A stretch of DNA of 64,000 nt from Nematostella vectensis (GCF_932526225.1 NC_064037.1:10832203-10896202), one strand, 5' to 3'; shown: positions 32,201-43,081, counted from the stretch's first letter. A program made the numbers and translations. The notes: generated from the sequence alone by a model not told the origin.

Positions 32201-33198
32201 TACAAGTTAGATGAGCTATAATAGCACCCTAAAAAATAAGAGGTAAAAAAAATCAGGGCATTCTCATTTTCACCCCTAAAAGATATCCAATGCTCCAAAT
32301 TTACACACTAAAAGATAAGACAATAATCCCCGTCTGATAAATATTGGGAGTTGATGTTAACCGGATAAAACGTTTCTCGCATTCCTATTGGACTACTTTA
32401 ACAAAATTTCCAAGGTGGCCACGGTAGCGTGCGTCGAAATGTAACTCATTGTGTTTATGTCTCCCTTTGCGGTAGTCATTTTCTAAATTGTACGTACCGA
32501 AAATAATCACGTGGATAAAATTTATTATTGCTTTACCAAAAGTACACCCTAATGTAGTACATTTTTTTTAGTTTGCCTTACACCTTTGGGAATGCAAAGC
32601 AAAGGGATCGCCAACGCGCAGATCACAGCATCATCCTTTGCACCAGTCTTCTCGGCTCCTATTTACGGGCGTCTACACCAACTAAACATCCCCAGCGTCG
32701 CATATGGTGCATGGATTCCAAGCACATCTCAAGTCGGCGAATACCTGCAGGTTGATTTGCTGAGTGTCATGAAGATCAACAAAGTGGCGACCCAGGGGCA
32801 ACCTACTAAAAATATCAATGGTGAGCTAACTGAACCCAGCATGAATAACTGGGTGACCCGCTACGGACTCAGCTACGCCTCGGATGGAGTCACCTGGGCA
32901 ACCTACCCACACGTGAGTGTATATACCTTAAAAGGTGTTTTGAAAACTGGAAAGAAAAATGGCTTAGGAAATACTTATATCGCCCAATAAGGACCGAAAA
33001 AAGTTTAGTTTTCATGTAATGTTGAGTGGAAGTTTTTTTATTTTCCAGGTATTCACTGGTAATTCTGACCGTGACACGGTGGTATCGAACGTTCTTCCGG
33101 TCACCATACAGGCCAGGTACATCCGGTTTTTGCCGCAGAACTGGCATGGTCAAATCGCCCTTAGAGTTGAGCTGTTTGGGTGTTTTATCCATGAATAG
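22858..33198 (+). CDS. Secreted PAN-EGF-F5/8C-F5/8C protein (six exons)
   Basis: Proposed exons are 22858-23217, 24094-24205, 25199-25542, 30950-31091, 32572-32912 and 33049-33198. They join in phase throughout and give 1449 bases, 482 residues plus stop. In order the protein has a hydrophobic leader, a PAN/apple-like cysteine module, one EGF domain, and two F5/8 type C (discoidin) domains, each split over two exons at the same place. There is no transmembrane segment after the leader, so it is probably secreted. PAN, EGF and discoidin modules bind proteins, glycans or phospholipid surfaces; the actual ligand is unknown. The second discoidin domain ends in Gly-Cys and then six residues to TAG. 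Exon 1a at 21216 is a possible alternative start. Confidence 0.85.
23218..24093 (+). other. Intron 1 (1b to EGF)
   Basis: Consensus GTAAGT...CAG. The second part (about 23800-24060) is a reverse-orientation copy of the CRE-palindrome repeat described separately. No exon seen. Confidence 0.7.
23800..24060 (-). repeat. CRE-palindrome repeat, reverse-orientation copies
   Basis: CAACCAAACTTGGTAGATGTC, GGTGGTCACGTG and diverged TGACATCATCAATG cores are reverse complements of the units at 56650-57066. About two degenerate units. Confidence 0.65.
24094..24205 (+). CDS. Exon 2: EGF domain
   Basis: The acceptor TTATTTCAACAG is at 24082-24093 and the donor GTATGT at 24206. The 37 codons contain six cysteines in EGF spacing (C-x4-C-x5-C-x9-C-x-C-x8-C) with the typical NGGTC, YTCTC and YTGRHC segments. 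Starts in phase 0, ends in phase 1. Confidence 0.9.
24474..24834. mobile_element. Intronic MITE with CAGGGGCG ends
   Basis: CAGGGGCGGCGGA at the left pairs with TCCGACGCCCCTG at the right. The interior holds long C runs and CA repeats and no coding frame. CAGRGGCGG-type ends resemble hAT family MITEs. No clear 8-bp target duplication is visible, so the family is inferred. Confidence 0.55.
25199..25542 (+). CDS. Exon 3: first F5/8 type C domain, N-terminal part
   Basis: The acceptor TTTGTTTACAG ends at 25198, and the donor GTGAGT at 25543 leaves phase 0. The domain has the classic start (LGMDN, then RIADSQITASS), WSPVYGRLYQLN in the membrane-binding spike region, and YLQVDL, KINKVATQGQ and YGLSYASDGVTW. 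The rest of the domain is 5.4 kb away in exon 4. Confidence 0.9.
25573..25739. mobile_element. Intronic MITE with TAACG target duplication
   Basis: Ends CAGTACCGTAGTAGG and CCTTGCTACGGCCCTG are imperfect reverse complements, flanked by TAACG at 25568-25572 and 25740-25744. It lies 30 bp inside the intron, right after exon 3. Non-coding, 167 bp. Confidence 0.65.
26625..26905 (+). repeat. Diverged tandem repeat, unit about 45-50 bp
   Basis: About six loose units share TGAGTTTGAAGCAATTTG and TTTTGAAGA followed by a GCGCG-type variable part. Confidence 0.5.
27251..27345 (+). repeat. tRNA-like sequence (SINE head or tRNA pseudogene)
   Basis: An A-box-like TAGTCTAGTGG at 27258-27268 and a B-box match GGTTCAAGACC at 27311-27321 have normal tRNA spacing and are followed by a T run near 27335-27342. 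The acceptor and anticodon stems do not pair well, so a functional tRNA is unlikely. Confidence 0.35.
27920..28003 (+). repeat. Tandem repeat, about 3 x 38 bp falling to 29 bp
   Basis: Three units contain ACCCTTCACTTACCGTTTCA followed by TGGATCACTT. Confidence 0.7.
29487..30676 (+). repeat. 17-bp minisatellite, about 70 copies
   Basis: The unit CAGTATTATAGAAACCT is repeated for 1.19 kb with very little divergence. A second unit type has GTGTT for GTATT and occurs in short runs, and several units are shortened by three bases (CAGTATTAGAAACCT). Runs of variants recur about 260-290 bp apart, which indicates block duplication. Confidence 0.95.
30688..30867. mobile_element. Intronic MITE with CAGGGGCGGATCC ends
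   Basis: CAGGGGCGGATCC at the left pairs imperfectly with GGATTAAAG...-type sequence ending CCGCCTCTG at the right. It starts only 11 bp after the 17-bp array. hAT-like ends; no clear target duplication. Confidence 0.55.
30950..31091 (+). CDS. Exon 4: first F5/8 type C domain, C-terminal part
   Basis: The acceptor TTTATTTTCCAG ends at 30949 and the donor GTATGT is at 31092 (phase 1). It encodes FTGNSDRDTVV, ARYIRFLPKNWHGQIALRAEL and FGC, the conserved end of a discoidin domain, with its closing cysteine. Confidence 0.88.
31092..32571 (+). other. Intron 4, between the two discoidin domains
   Basis: GTATGT...TTTAG. It contains the 28-bp repeat at 31228-31364 and a doubled segment with ACTAAAGTGGGCGTGGT near 32012 and 32056. 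No exon seen. Confidence 0.7.
31228..31364 (+). repeat. 28-bp tandem repeat, about 4.5 copies
   Basis: Units of TTTTTACTTTCTAAGCATAG followed by TTGCAGTTCT, one copy with an internal deletion. Confidence 0.85.
32572..32912 (+). CDS. Exon 5: second F5/8 type C domain, N-terminal part
   Basis: The acceptor TTTTTTTAG ends at 32571. The exon opens with CLTPLGMQSKGIANAQITASS and ends at the donor GTGAGT (32913). The second half of the exon is almost the same DNA as exon 3, while the spike region after ITASS differs strongly. Confidence 0.9.
33049..33198 (+). CDS. Exon 6: second F5/8 type C domain, C-terminal part and stop
   Basis: The acceptor TTATTTTCCAG ends at 33048. It encodes VFTGNSDRDTVVSN, ARYIRFLPQNWHG and LRVELFGC, then FIHE and TAG at 33196-33198. 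Closely related to exon 4. Confidence 0.9.
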   Translation, partial: VFTGNSDRDTVVSNVLPVTIQARYIRFLPQNWHGQIALRVELFGCFIHE

Positions 33199-33431
33199 TT
33201 TAATTTCATAAGTATCCGGGGATAACATAACTAAAAATTACTGACCCTTTTTAAAATGCTAATCTCGCACTTTATAGGCGCCACCGTTCTTATGCTATCA
33301 TTTCGTTGCACGAACGCCATTACCTGATCACTGTAGTTTAAGTTGAGTTTCAAGATTAAGGATGAATATGTATAAATTGTACGATTGCTTGACGTTAACA
33401 ACGACTTTTTTTGGCATGGGCACGTAAGAAT

Positions 33432-33553
33432 GTGTAGTTCCATAAAACATCCCATACCCCCCCCCCTTTTGAGGGGGTCGGAAGTATGAGCACCCACCCC
33501 CCGGAATTTCCCATCCCCTCAATGGGGGGTATGGGTATTTTCTGGAACTACAC
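33432..33553. mobile_element. Small palindromic MITE, 122 bp
   Basis: GTGTAGTTCCATAAAA plus CATCCCATACCCCCC at the left is mirrored by GGGGGGTATGGG and TATTTTCTGGAACTACAC at the right. Nearly the whole element can fold into one hairpin. Confidence 0.75.
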
Positions 33554-33638
33554 AATATTGAGAATGTAACTAAAAATTTATCAATCTACCAAATGCTAAA
33601 ATTACAATGGCTTACCCAAAAACAGTCACTTTGCCGGG

Positions 33639-33755
33639 ATGACAAAATGGCGACTGACTCTCTTCCCCTAGTAAATAAATAAGCCAATCAGAGCGCGCCC
33701 CACTAGAATAAAGTATAAAATGTAACTAAAAAGTTCTCGTAGCCTCTAATGAACC
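33639..33755 (+). repeat. Dispersed repeat with CCAAT box, copy 1
   Basis: Shares GACAAAATGG, TAAATAA, GCCAATCAGAGCGCGC and the stretches AATGTAACTAAAAAGTTCTC and GTAGCCTCTAATGAACCT with 35404-35525, same orientation. Confidence 0.7.
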
Positions 33756-35403
33756 TTATAAGATTAGGCTCTCAGTATATATATTCTACCAAATGCTAAT
33801 AAGTATTTGATATAAATTAAATTAAATTAATTGTATAAAATTATTTAACTATTTCTAGTAGTTTGCTTTCTAAATATGGTCAGTTGACAAATTTTTCACC
33901 CATGTATCTTCAATGTAACGAATGGAGGCTGACTTGATTAGCAGCGACTTTTTTTGCATGCGCGAAAAAAATAGACAGTAGATAAAAAAGCAATAAAATT
34001 ATATTCATTCTCTTTCGTCTTTTACTTGCACTCTATTTGCAATTTATACATAGCGGTAGATCCGGGACTACCGAAAAAAGGGGGCCAAAATCTTTTTTTC
34101 GGGGGTGGGGGGGGGAGGTTCGACCTACCTGTACATCCCCCCCTGATACATTCAATGCTATACACACCTTTTTGAATAGAAGAGCATCAGCTGGCTTTCA
34201 TGCTAGTGACTACATTAAGTTTATTTATGTGGAAAAAAAGATCATAAACAATGAAATGTTGCTCATCTGGGTGTTTTGGAAGAGAGGGAAAATCGCAGTA
34301 AAAGTCCTGTTCCAGCATTTTATTTGTTTTTCTCCCGGTCTTCTATGCAGTAACCATCAACCGTGCTCTACAAAGGCAATGAGAGAAATAAAACGGAAGC
34401 CAAAAAGCCAAATATAAAGTTTGTGGCTGTGTTTGTGCAGTCAGCTTAATCACAAAAGGTAAATTTTAAACAGACAGCCTTTTTGTACAAAACGTGGTTT
34501 TAAATAACGAATACTAAATGAATGCTTTGATCTCATTCATAAGACCGCTGAACTGACACTTAAATTGTCTTTCTTTGACAACTAAGGCTAGGGCTATTCA
34601 GACTGTGCCAGTAAAATAAGAGTAATGCTAAAATTATCCTTTTTGTTCAGATTATTATTGAGTATCAAAATAATGCTAGCTCAGATTAAAATTATGCTAG
34701 CACTTTTCTGAAGATCGAAATGCTTCTATCTGCGCATGCGCGTTCTTACATTTAAAAATAACGTAAGACTAATGTACGTGAAGTATATGCCTCTTTTTAT
34801 CGCCTATTAACCCATTTAGATCACAGATCGAGCAGTAAATACGATTCCATAAGTATTTACTTTGCTAGAAACCCGACGACACGCTTTACGTCAAACTCGA
34901 AAGCAAGTGTCTTGTTTCGACACCAATTATGCTTCTAAAAGAAAGACGATTGTTTGGCTGGCTAGTCTGTATTAATGGGTATGATTATTTTTAGTTTGTG
35001 CCATAAAAGAGGGCGAGTGGACGTATAGAAGAGGGGATGTCGGGCGTGTCAGAATAAACGTTGTGAACACTCTGAAACTCGCGGGTGAAATGTCGTATAC
35101 TTGATATCAGTCAGAATAAGGAATGTTTATTGGTTTCCTTGTATCAAATTAGGATTTTTATCATCGACTGCAAGCTTTACAGTCATAGCCAAGTTTATTT
35201 TCTGTTATGGAAAACATAAAAACATAAAACATCAAAAGCCCTTCCTAGCCAGACCCAGCTTGGTATTTCACTCCATATATAAGAAAAAATATGTGAAGAA
35301 ATCTCAAAAGAAATATCTAAAAACAAACTTTTATACTTCAGTTACCAAATGCGATGAAAAATAAAAGCTCCCCCAAAAAAGCCGATGAAAACTCTTTGCT
35401 ATG

Positions 35404-35525
35404 GTGACAAAATGGTGGCTGTCAGACTCTCCTCTTCTTCTAAATAAATGAGCCAATCAGAGCGCGCACTATTAGAATGAAGCTGAGAATGTAACTAAAA
35501 AGTTCTCGTAGCCTCTAATGAACCT
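35404..35525 (+). repeat. Dispersed repeat with CCAAT box, copy 2
   Basis: Second copy of the repeat at 33639. The last 38 bases before AACCT are unchanged between copies. Confidence 0.7.
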
Positions 35526-35874
35526 GGAAATAGTCGTATCAAGACGCGGTATGAACCTGACGGGTAGTTGAAGGTTTAAAGGCAGATGTTAATTTGAGTG
35601 AGGCTATGTCTGTCATCTTGAACACATGGCTCCTCCGCGGAACTGTCCAAATTCAGATCGTGGGGAGGAATCTGAAAGCCATGCTGTGGTTGATGGTAGT
35701 TAGCCAGAGTGGTGCCTTTTCGAAAACTGTGGCGTTGGTTAACCACACAAACACGAAAAGTAGCAATTTCTTTGATTCAAAAGACTGTTTTCATTCAGGG
35801 TTCGCCCTAAAAACAAGGTGAATGCCTTTAATGGTTGTATTCTTTGAGTGTACCTTCAACCATAAATGATGGAC

Positions 35875-35963
35875 TCTTTTCGGGAGTTTTGTCACTACTG
35901 AAGGCGGATTTGGGAGTTCTTTGTCTTCACTTTTTGGCAGCTTAAAAAGGCTGTCGTTTTAGG
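35875..35963 (+). repeat. Dispersed repeat, copy 2 (partner at 1463)
   Basis: TCGGGAGTT, GGCGGATTTGGGAGTTCTT and TTTTTGGCAGCTTAAAAAGG repeat the order found at 1463-1546. Confidence 0.5.
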
Positions 35964-38900
35964 AGACATTTCTAATTATTCCCTTAATTCTATCGCAAAA
36001 GATCGGCGCCACGGACTCTATAAGCGATAGCGGTATCACTTCTGTTGTTGCCAATGTAGTAATTTGTCTGATAAAAATATAATGGGCCTTCAACAGAACT
36101 ATCTACTCTCTGCCCACTAGCTTTGTAGCTAAACCAGCTAATATGTAATTACCCGGAATAGTGGCCGAACCAATTGTCCTACTTTTGTTGCTTCTGTTTC
36201 GCCGATTTAGAGATAGTCCAATTCTAGTAATGTGGCTTTATCGCTACAGGTTTCTGTGATTATTGAGTGCTAAAAGTGTGTTTAGTAGGTTTTGAGGCTA
36301 CTTAGCTCATCCTAAGCAATCATGTGCTCCTTGGACTACCAGAATACTTGTTTTAATCAGTCTTTAGCGCTTTTAAAGATTAGTTAGCTCAATTAGTAAA
36401 ACTGACTTTGCTCGAAATGTCACACGATTCAGAAACAAAGCAAATATGTAAACGAATAGACATTTTTATTCAATTTTGTTAAGGAAATTTTCAAAGAAGT
36501 CTTGTTAAATTCAACCAATTACGGCTTGAACAATATTTACATTTTGGTCTAAATATTTTTCAATTTAGAACCGAAAGTATTTTCGAAATACTGTTGATAC
36601 CTTTTCGACGTCGTTTGAATGTCCTCACTGAGTGGCCAGTTTTTGTGACGGAAAGACATTCTTCGCAAGGGCTTCCTGCAGATAACACTGTAATAAGGAA
36701 GCATTTTTCTACTTTGGGAAAAAATGGTGAGTTCTAAAAATACAAAATAAGGTTAGAAAGGGTATTCCGAAAATACTGAAAATAAAAAACAAGGCATTGC
36801 AAGGGCGCTTAACTGTTTATTAAGAGAAAAAAAAAAAGACACTAAGCGGGCTTTTGGAATGGTGCCGGTACAACTAGCCGCAAATTGCTTCTTATGAGCT
36901 GTTTATTGATAATTCCCAAGAATGGTGAAATCACACATCTTATCATTTTGTGGTTTTTTGACCAAAGTCTTCGATACCGAATCCAGGCCAGTCTAAAGAC
37001 AAACTGGTAAAAAATTATTTCTTATTTACCGCCGTAAACAAAGTTCTTGTATCGTAAAATCGATATTTATATCTATGAAGATTCTTTTTTCCCATTTCTC
37101 TAGCACGCGCAGCATTGTATCATTTGGAAAGAGAATATAAAAAGCCTTTAGCCCCATGTATAGAATAATAAATATTCTGAAAAGGATTATTTTTTCTTGC
37201 TTATTGTGTTATTAACAAAAAGCGTAGGAGACAAATATTTTTTCATGGAAATATGAAAATATGTTGTAACCGCAACTCCATGCCAAACTGACAACTTTGG
37301 CCGACACAAAGTCTGGTAAAACTGCTCTCTGGTATTTTCTTGTTCAACATACGATACACAAGCGATTAGATATTCTTAAATTTATGCCCTCAGTGGGTAC
37401 CGAAAACCCGCCGTAGAAATTTAACGTGGTCAATACTCTTAAATGAATCAAGAGTACTTTGTCAGCACTCGACGCGAATGAGTTGAAACAAGATGAACAT
37501 GGAGTCGAGTTGATGTTTTTCACTTCCATGGTAAATAATTAGAAATCTTAAACCTAGACAATAGCCTAATAAATCAGAAACAACGAACCAAATTCCTGCT
37601 AAAGTGGTTTTTATTGTCAGCGATTTGATCACTTTTGGTGACAAGCATTGTCACATACCGGTCAACTGCAGGCCGGAGCTTAGCAACATTGGCGCGAGCG
37701 AGGCGTCCATTCAACCGAGCTGCGCCAATGTGAAAAGAAACCCACGAAAAAATAAATTCTATAAGAAAATATATATCAAACTATTAGTTAGTACATGTCA
37801 ATTTCTCAATAGGCTCTAGAACAAGGCGTCTTTTCAAAAGGAGGAAAAGGAAATAAGATCTTTGCACTATAAGGGTGAAATTGTGTAAAACGATGAATAG
37901 ACTTCCATCCACCTTTCGTTTTGTCGTAATATCAACTATCGCTTTTTCCTTCTGTTAGCTATTTTCGACAGATTAGGGTCTTATTGAATAGCTAATCCTA
38001 CAATATATTTGCTGCTGACCGGCAATAGTTTCGTCACCGTTGTTGACATGTAAAAGAGGTGTTCTCGAGAAAAACGACGTTTCTATCGACAGTAGGTCAA
38101 TGTTCTTGAGTTTCTAACAACTACTTGTGAGCTTATGTATTGGCATAGGCAAACTTTATCTGCGCTTTTTCGAGAGGAAAGCACACAAAAGGCGAGCCAA
38201 GAGGAACTAAGAACTGTCTTCATGTCAAAGAGGACGGAAGAGATTGTAAAATGAGAACGTGAACGACATTTGTTTAAGAACTTTTGTCAAAGATTTTTTA
38301 ATCTAGACGAATTATTTTCACAATTTGATGATTTCGTGGGTTCTATAGTAGTCTGACTTTTTTATATCCAAAGAATTCGATGTACGTAAAGTTTTGAAAG
38401 CGAAATCTAACCAATGTTTGTAAGACCATACTTCACTTCTTCTTTGTTTTCTCCAGAAAGAAAAATACGCCCTCACAACAAAATGCACAATATTTAAGAA
38501 ACATTCCTTTCATTATTTGTAAATAAACCACACAATACTCTGTTTTACATGGTAGATAGGTGGAAGATGGATAAAAATACTCTTTGTACACTTTAAAAAC
38601 AATCTTACATTTAAGACTATTAATTATTTTAAGGCTTATAATAGACATTCGTGTTTTTAAAGATGCAAGGTCACTTTTAGGCCCTCTTATGTACAAGATT
38701 CACGCCCTAAAGCGGGTAGTTCTCATTGTTCTTCTAGCGTTTCTAATCCTCGCTAGGCCAAGTCTAATGTGTTAGCCAAGCTTGACCGTAATCCCTTGTT
38801 ACGCGAGGGATCAATGCTATGTTTGGTTTTCGCGAGAGGACTTCGCGGGGTCATTCGAGTTTCGGAACGTATTGTCATTTTAAGGTGGCGGGCATGTTTA

Positions 38901-39375
38901 CGGTGGAGAAGCGATGGCCACCATTAGAGTCCGCATGTCCTGGCCATTATCCCATTTAAATGTCATTCTGGACCCCACACGCATCGCTTTCACTAGCCCC
39001 CAACAAAACGCTCTCCGAAACGCAACAAAATGAGACATATGGCAGCAACACGCATGGTTTGCAGGAAATTTCTTTTCACCATTGAAATACGAGAGATTGT
39101 CAAAACTAGGACAGGGAAAATAAAGCAATAAAATCATTCTTTTGTCCTTTCTTTTTATGGGTAAATGTCTATTGTAGACAAAGGCAAAAAACCAAGACGT
39201 TTATCATCTAAACAAAAACCAGTTTCTCTCTAGGAGTTTTTTATGTGCTTGAATCAGTCAAACACACCATTGTTCTTGGAACAAGTCCCAATCAAACAAG
39301 CCAAAAGAAGCCCGTCTTCTTAAACGGCTCACTTCTAAACCACACCCAAGTCGTGAGGATCCACTATATAAAATA

Positions 39376-39716
39376 TTAGTTATTCTTGGATTTATCATCT
39401 TTTTTGGTGTCTTCCAGAGGCTTGTCCTTGTCTCCCACGTCCTCTTCATCCTTACCAGTCTCTTTTTTCCATTTCATGCGTCGGTTTTGGAACCACGTCT
39501 TAACTTGCGTCTCATTTAAGCCCAGAGTTTGCGCGAGCTTAGAACGACTCGAAGTGTCCAAGTATTTTTGCTCGGAGAATGTCTTTTCTAGCACTCTGAG
39601 CTGCAAATCTGTGAATACTGTTCTTGATTTACGGCAACGTCGTCCGCAAGGCGTCCTCAAAGTTGGCTTAACGCGAAAGTAAACGGGCAACTGGCTGATT
39701 ATTTCAGGGCTCGGGT
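39376..39716 (-). CDS. Homeobox gene A exon 2 (homeodomain)
   Basis: Starts after CACAG in phase 1 and includes a conserved linker ([15 protein letters not shown]), the homeodomain and a D/E/K-rich tail ending DDKSKNN. The linker and homeodomain match gene B closely: six differences in 58 homeodomain positions. Confidence 0.93.
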
Positions 39717-42612
39717 CTGTGAAATAAATATTTTTCTTGTTAAAATCGAGCTTACTTGACACGCTCATTTATTTCTTTAATGCTTGGCAATCCAGTCTAG
39801 AAAAAAGAACACATTTGGTACACATCACCTATGTCTATGCTATATTCACAGTTTGGTAAAATTATAAATGCCGTTTGAATGTAATATATCTGATATTCTG
39901 TACGGGACGTCTTCGTTTCGATTAAAAGTATAATGAAAAAAGATGCACACTTTGAGCATTCTATGTAAGCGCTAAAAGGCGAAATCGCACGTTTCATATA
40001 GCCCTATATGGCTATGCTTATATAAAGCAAAGATCTGCGTACGCTAGTTTAATGGCAAAAATCAGGCAAAAAAAAAAAAACAAATGGAGGCAGTGTTTTT
40101 TCGTCATTGTAAAAAGGAAAGATTTTTGTTGTACTGTATAATGTTATTTTTAAACCGATAAAGGTCTAGTTTGAACTCGGAATAATTGCGCAGAGCACAA
40201 GCAGAAGTCCCATTTGAACGTGAGAACATACCAAAGTTAATCAGACTAGCGTAACCAGTAATTGACAGAAAGACTCCTAAAACGAAAAACAAAATTAAAA
40301 GGGTTCAGTTTTGTAGAAAAATAACCTAAAAGGCCATGGAAATGTCTATAACTATTTACGCTAAAGGCTTGTGATGTTTAGAGAGCAAGTATTTGAAGAA
40401 AGACTATGGAGATATGGCGTTTATTACGCAGTAAAAAATCTGCTCTCATTTAAATTGCGCATCATGCGAGCATGAGGAATTGTGTAGTGTGTGGTGGATG
40501 GCTCCTTTGTGATTCTATGGCAGCTGAGGAGGTCTTAGAGAGAAGAAGGGGTGCGCACGGAGCGACTGACTGGTGCTGTAAAATGATACTGCCTACAGGT
40601 GAAAGAAAAGACTTCTTGCAGCACATGTTCTCCCAAGATCTGAAGCTCTTCTATTCTTTTCTCACAATGCCTTAAGTGTTTTTCTCGAAAACGCTCTTCA
40701 AGAGATTCTTCTTTGGAGAAACAACAATTTTGCACTAAGCCTGCAAAGCTGAATGAAACTTGGCGCGCGAAAGACGTCAAAACTCAAACGCGTTGATAAA
40801 AAGCTTCGAGCGTCGAATACTAACTCAAATGTTTAATCCTATCAAAATGTAAAACTACATCCTGTGGAATAGAAGTGAGGATATGGTATTTTGATACAGC
40901 GAGTCGGGCACTCAACCCGGACCGTTTCAACGAGGATCTTGTAATTGTCGGGGCGTAATTGGTTTTCAAAGGCTTCCATAACAATAACTGCAAAGTATAA
41001 ACAGGGCTACGCTTCAATTCGTTAAGAATCAGATAACTCTCTTGCGCGGTGAATCCGTAGAATGATAGGCGCCGTGCCTTTTCTTCGCTTTTATCGCTGG
41101 ATCTCTATAAGACTTAAATCCAAAAGATGATGAAGATCTAATGAAGGACTCGGCTCGCATGCTTGCCGCGTATGCGCCACTTGAAATACGCACCAAAAAT
41201 ACAGCATGTTTTTAGAGGACGAAAGAGAAGCGAGTAGACGTCGAGTTTGCTGTTCGCGAGGATGACTATGTCGGTGGCCGTTAGACGGGGCAAGCTCTTA
41301 GTCGCACACTTCCTCTACGAGATAAACCATTATCCTAGAGATGCCGCTCTCCCTCCCTTCTCATTAGAATTCTCAAACTTTACGATAAAGTAATTCGCCG
41401 AAGCCAATTTAAGAGTTCTGTGTGGGGAGTACCTATGGCTTGTACAATGATTGCGCGTAATTTTCTAAACATCATAATCTTTTCTACAAGCTCTCTATAC
41501 CCAAAATGCTATTTTTTTTCTCTTGGTGGGATAATAAAAAAAAGTCATCTTCAGGATGTGGTTATATTTATGGTTTAATGTCGCGCGTGAAAGTGCTACC
41601 GGAGTCAAAAGGTTCCTTTTGACAGAAGACGGACTGTCAAAATACTGTACAGCTCTTATATGTTCTCGTGCGCACTCAGTTCCACTGATATAGCTAACGA
41701 TGCAAAGGCAATTCATGTTTATGCACTCTTGTATTTTGACACCATAAAAGCTATAAGCCAAGGCATTTTTATACTTGTGGTTAGTAATTGCCTCAAAACT
41801 CCTCGAAATTGCAGTCAAAGTGACGCGGGGAGATGGCGGATGGATAGTAAAAATAGGAATTATGGTGCAAATCTGTACTAAGGCGATTCATCCATACGGG
41901 TATCGCTCTCCAATTAAGATCCCGTTAAATGGAAATTAAGTTTGAAAAGGCCAATAAAGGAAATAACCCGAGGTGGAAATATCACTTATAAAATTAGCGC
42001 TTACCACTCGATACGGGTGCATTTGGGACAGCGCAAAGAAAATATTTCATTGATAAACAAATCAACAAATGCGACCAGACCACCGCCACTCAGAGTGCCA
42101 ACTGCCAAAGGAGAGAAAAATCAGACTGAGGTTGGAAGGTTCGAAACTCAAGAAAACACATATGCCTACAGAACTACACTTCGTGCGCGCGCTTATTAAA
42201 GCTCAATTGAAGAAGCTTCAGTTAGTTGTATGTCGTGTAAGAGTTGCTTAGAGTGGGTATAAGCTTTATGAGCTGGTGATGGCTGTCGAGCAGGGGCTCT
42301 AGAGAGAAGAGTTTAAGTAAACGAACGGAGTTTACCTTGAAATACTGGAGTTTCATCGCGGGCCCGTGATAGAATTGAGTGCATACTGAACTTGAGAGAT
42401 GGACCACTTGTGACCACTGGTGTAGGCTCGGGAAATGTACCCTGCCGCTGCATCATATACTGGTCACGTCTTGGAGGTAACAGGTCGTCGATGAGAAAAG
42501 AGGAACGATTATTCGGAGGCATAGGGCTTCGCTGGAGCATCGGATTGTGAGGCGGGAAGGCGTAGGAAGGTTGTTGAGGATGGTAGTACATCAGTGGGTC
42601 TTGGAAATACAT
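39376..42612 (-). CDS. Homeobox gene A, Bar/Bsx-like ANTP-class transcription factor
   Basis: Two exons on the minus strand: 42612-42336 (ATG to donor GTAAAC) and 39716-39376 (acceptor TTATTTCACAG to TAA). They join in phase 1 to give 205 residues. Exon 1 begins [10 protein letters not shown] and carries two engrailed-homology-1-like motifs (FLIDDLL, FSMHSIL), which in other families recruit Groucho co-repressors. Exon 2 holds a 60-residue homeodomain at about residues 120-179 with R5, F8, L16, F20, W48, F49, Q50, N51 and R53. Thr at position 47 is typical of the Bar/Bsx group. The tail is acidic and lysine-rich. Best remembered resemblance is Barx, then Bsx and BarH; exact orthology is not decided. 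Its paralogue lies 20 kb upstream on the same strand. Confidence 0.92.
39717..42335 (-). other. Intron of homeobox gene A
   Basis: A 2.6-kb AT-rich intron with GT/AG borders on the minus strand. No exon or transposon recognised. Confidence 0.7.
42336..42612 (-). CDS. Homeobox gene A exon 1
   Basis: 92 codons plus one base. Tyr/Pro/Gln-rich N-terminus with two eh1-like motifs. The start is chosen because MYFQDP aligns with MFYQDP of gene B and no in-frame ATG upstream is supported. Confidence 0.88.
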
Positions 42613-42771
42613 GTTGCACGCTGAGCTCCCTTTCCGCTGTCAGCTCTGGTAATAACTGGCGCGCGCGCAGTACTCATCGGTATCTGAAGGTACTAAGGCC
42701 CGTTTAGCAGATGGCACAGCTATTTGTTCTCATTGTTTCCGACGAAACCACTCAGAAGACAGCGAGCCGCT

Positions 42772-42781
42772 TGATTGACAA
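42772..42781 (-). promoter_or_regulatory. PBC/Meis-like site upstream of gene A
   Basis: TGATTGACAA, one base from the known Pbx-Meis composite TGATTGACAG, lies 160 bases before the ATG. Gene B has the exact site at a matching distance. Confidence 0.4.
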
Positions 42782-43002
42782 GCCAAGTGACAGTTGAAGG
42801 GGTTTTCTTGTTTGTGCTCCATATACACGGCTTATTAGCGTAATTCCTAAAGCTCGAAAATTGCGTGTTACGGAAAATGCATCCATGGAGCTGTCCGATA
42901 TGTTATTGTTCGGCAGTCACAGAGGATAAAGGAATTCCATTCGTTAATCCGACTGGATAATTTTGACCACCCCTTGTATGGTACATAAATTAATTGAGAC
43001 TA

Positions 43003-43081
43003 TTACACAATTAGTCCGTATTATTCAGCCAAAGGGTGTCAATTAGTCTCATTATCGCAAGATAATCGAAACAGGAATTCA
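43003..43081 (-). promoter_or_regulatory. Paralogous conserved noncoding block upstream of gene A
   Basis: Shared with 62738-62821 in order and orientation: TTACNCAATTA, TATTAT, TGTCAATT, TCATTATC, GATAATCGAA, GGAATTCA with short variable spacers. It lies about 390 bases before the ATG, versus about 373 for gene B. ATTA/TAAT cores suggest homeodomain binding, and ATCGAA/GATAA cores may bind other factors. Confidence 0.65.

Larger units (their letters stand above)
33199..39375. other. Intergenic region between the PAN/discoidin gene and homeobox gene A
   Basis: Holds a 122-bp palindromic MITE (33432), two copies of a repeat with GCCAATCAGAGCGCGC (33639, 35404), and the partner of the 1463 repeat (35875). 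A G-rich degenerate element lies near 34060-34140. The + frame at 35594-35821 has no recognisable domain. The two neighbouring genes converge here (+ then -). Confidence 0.5.
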
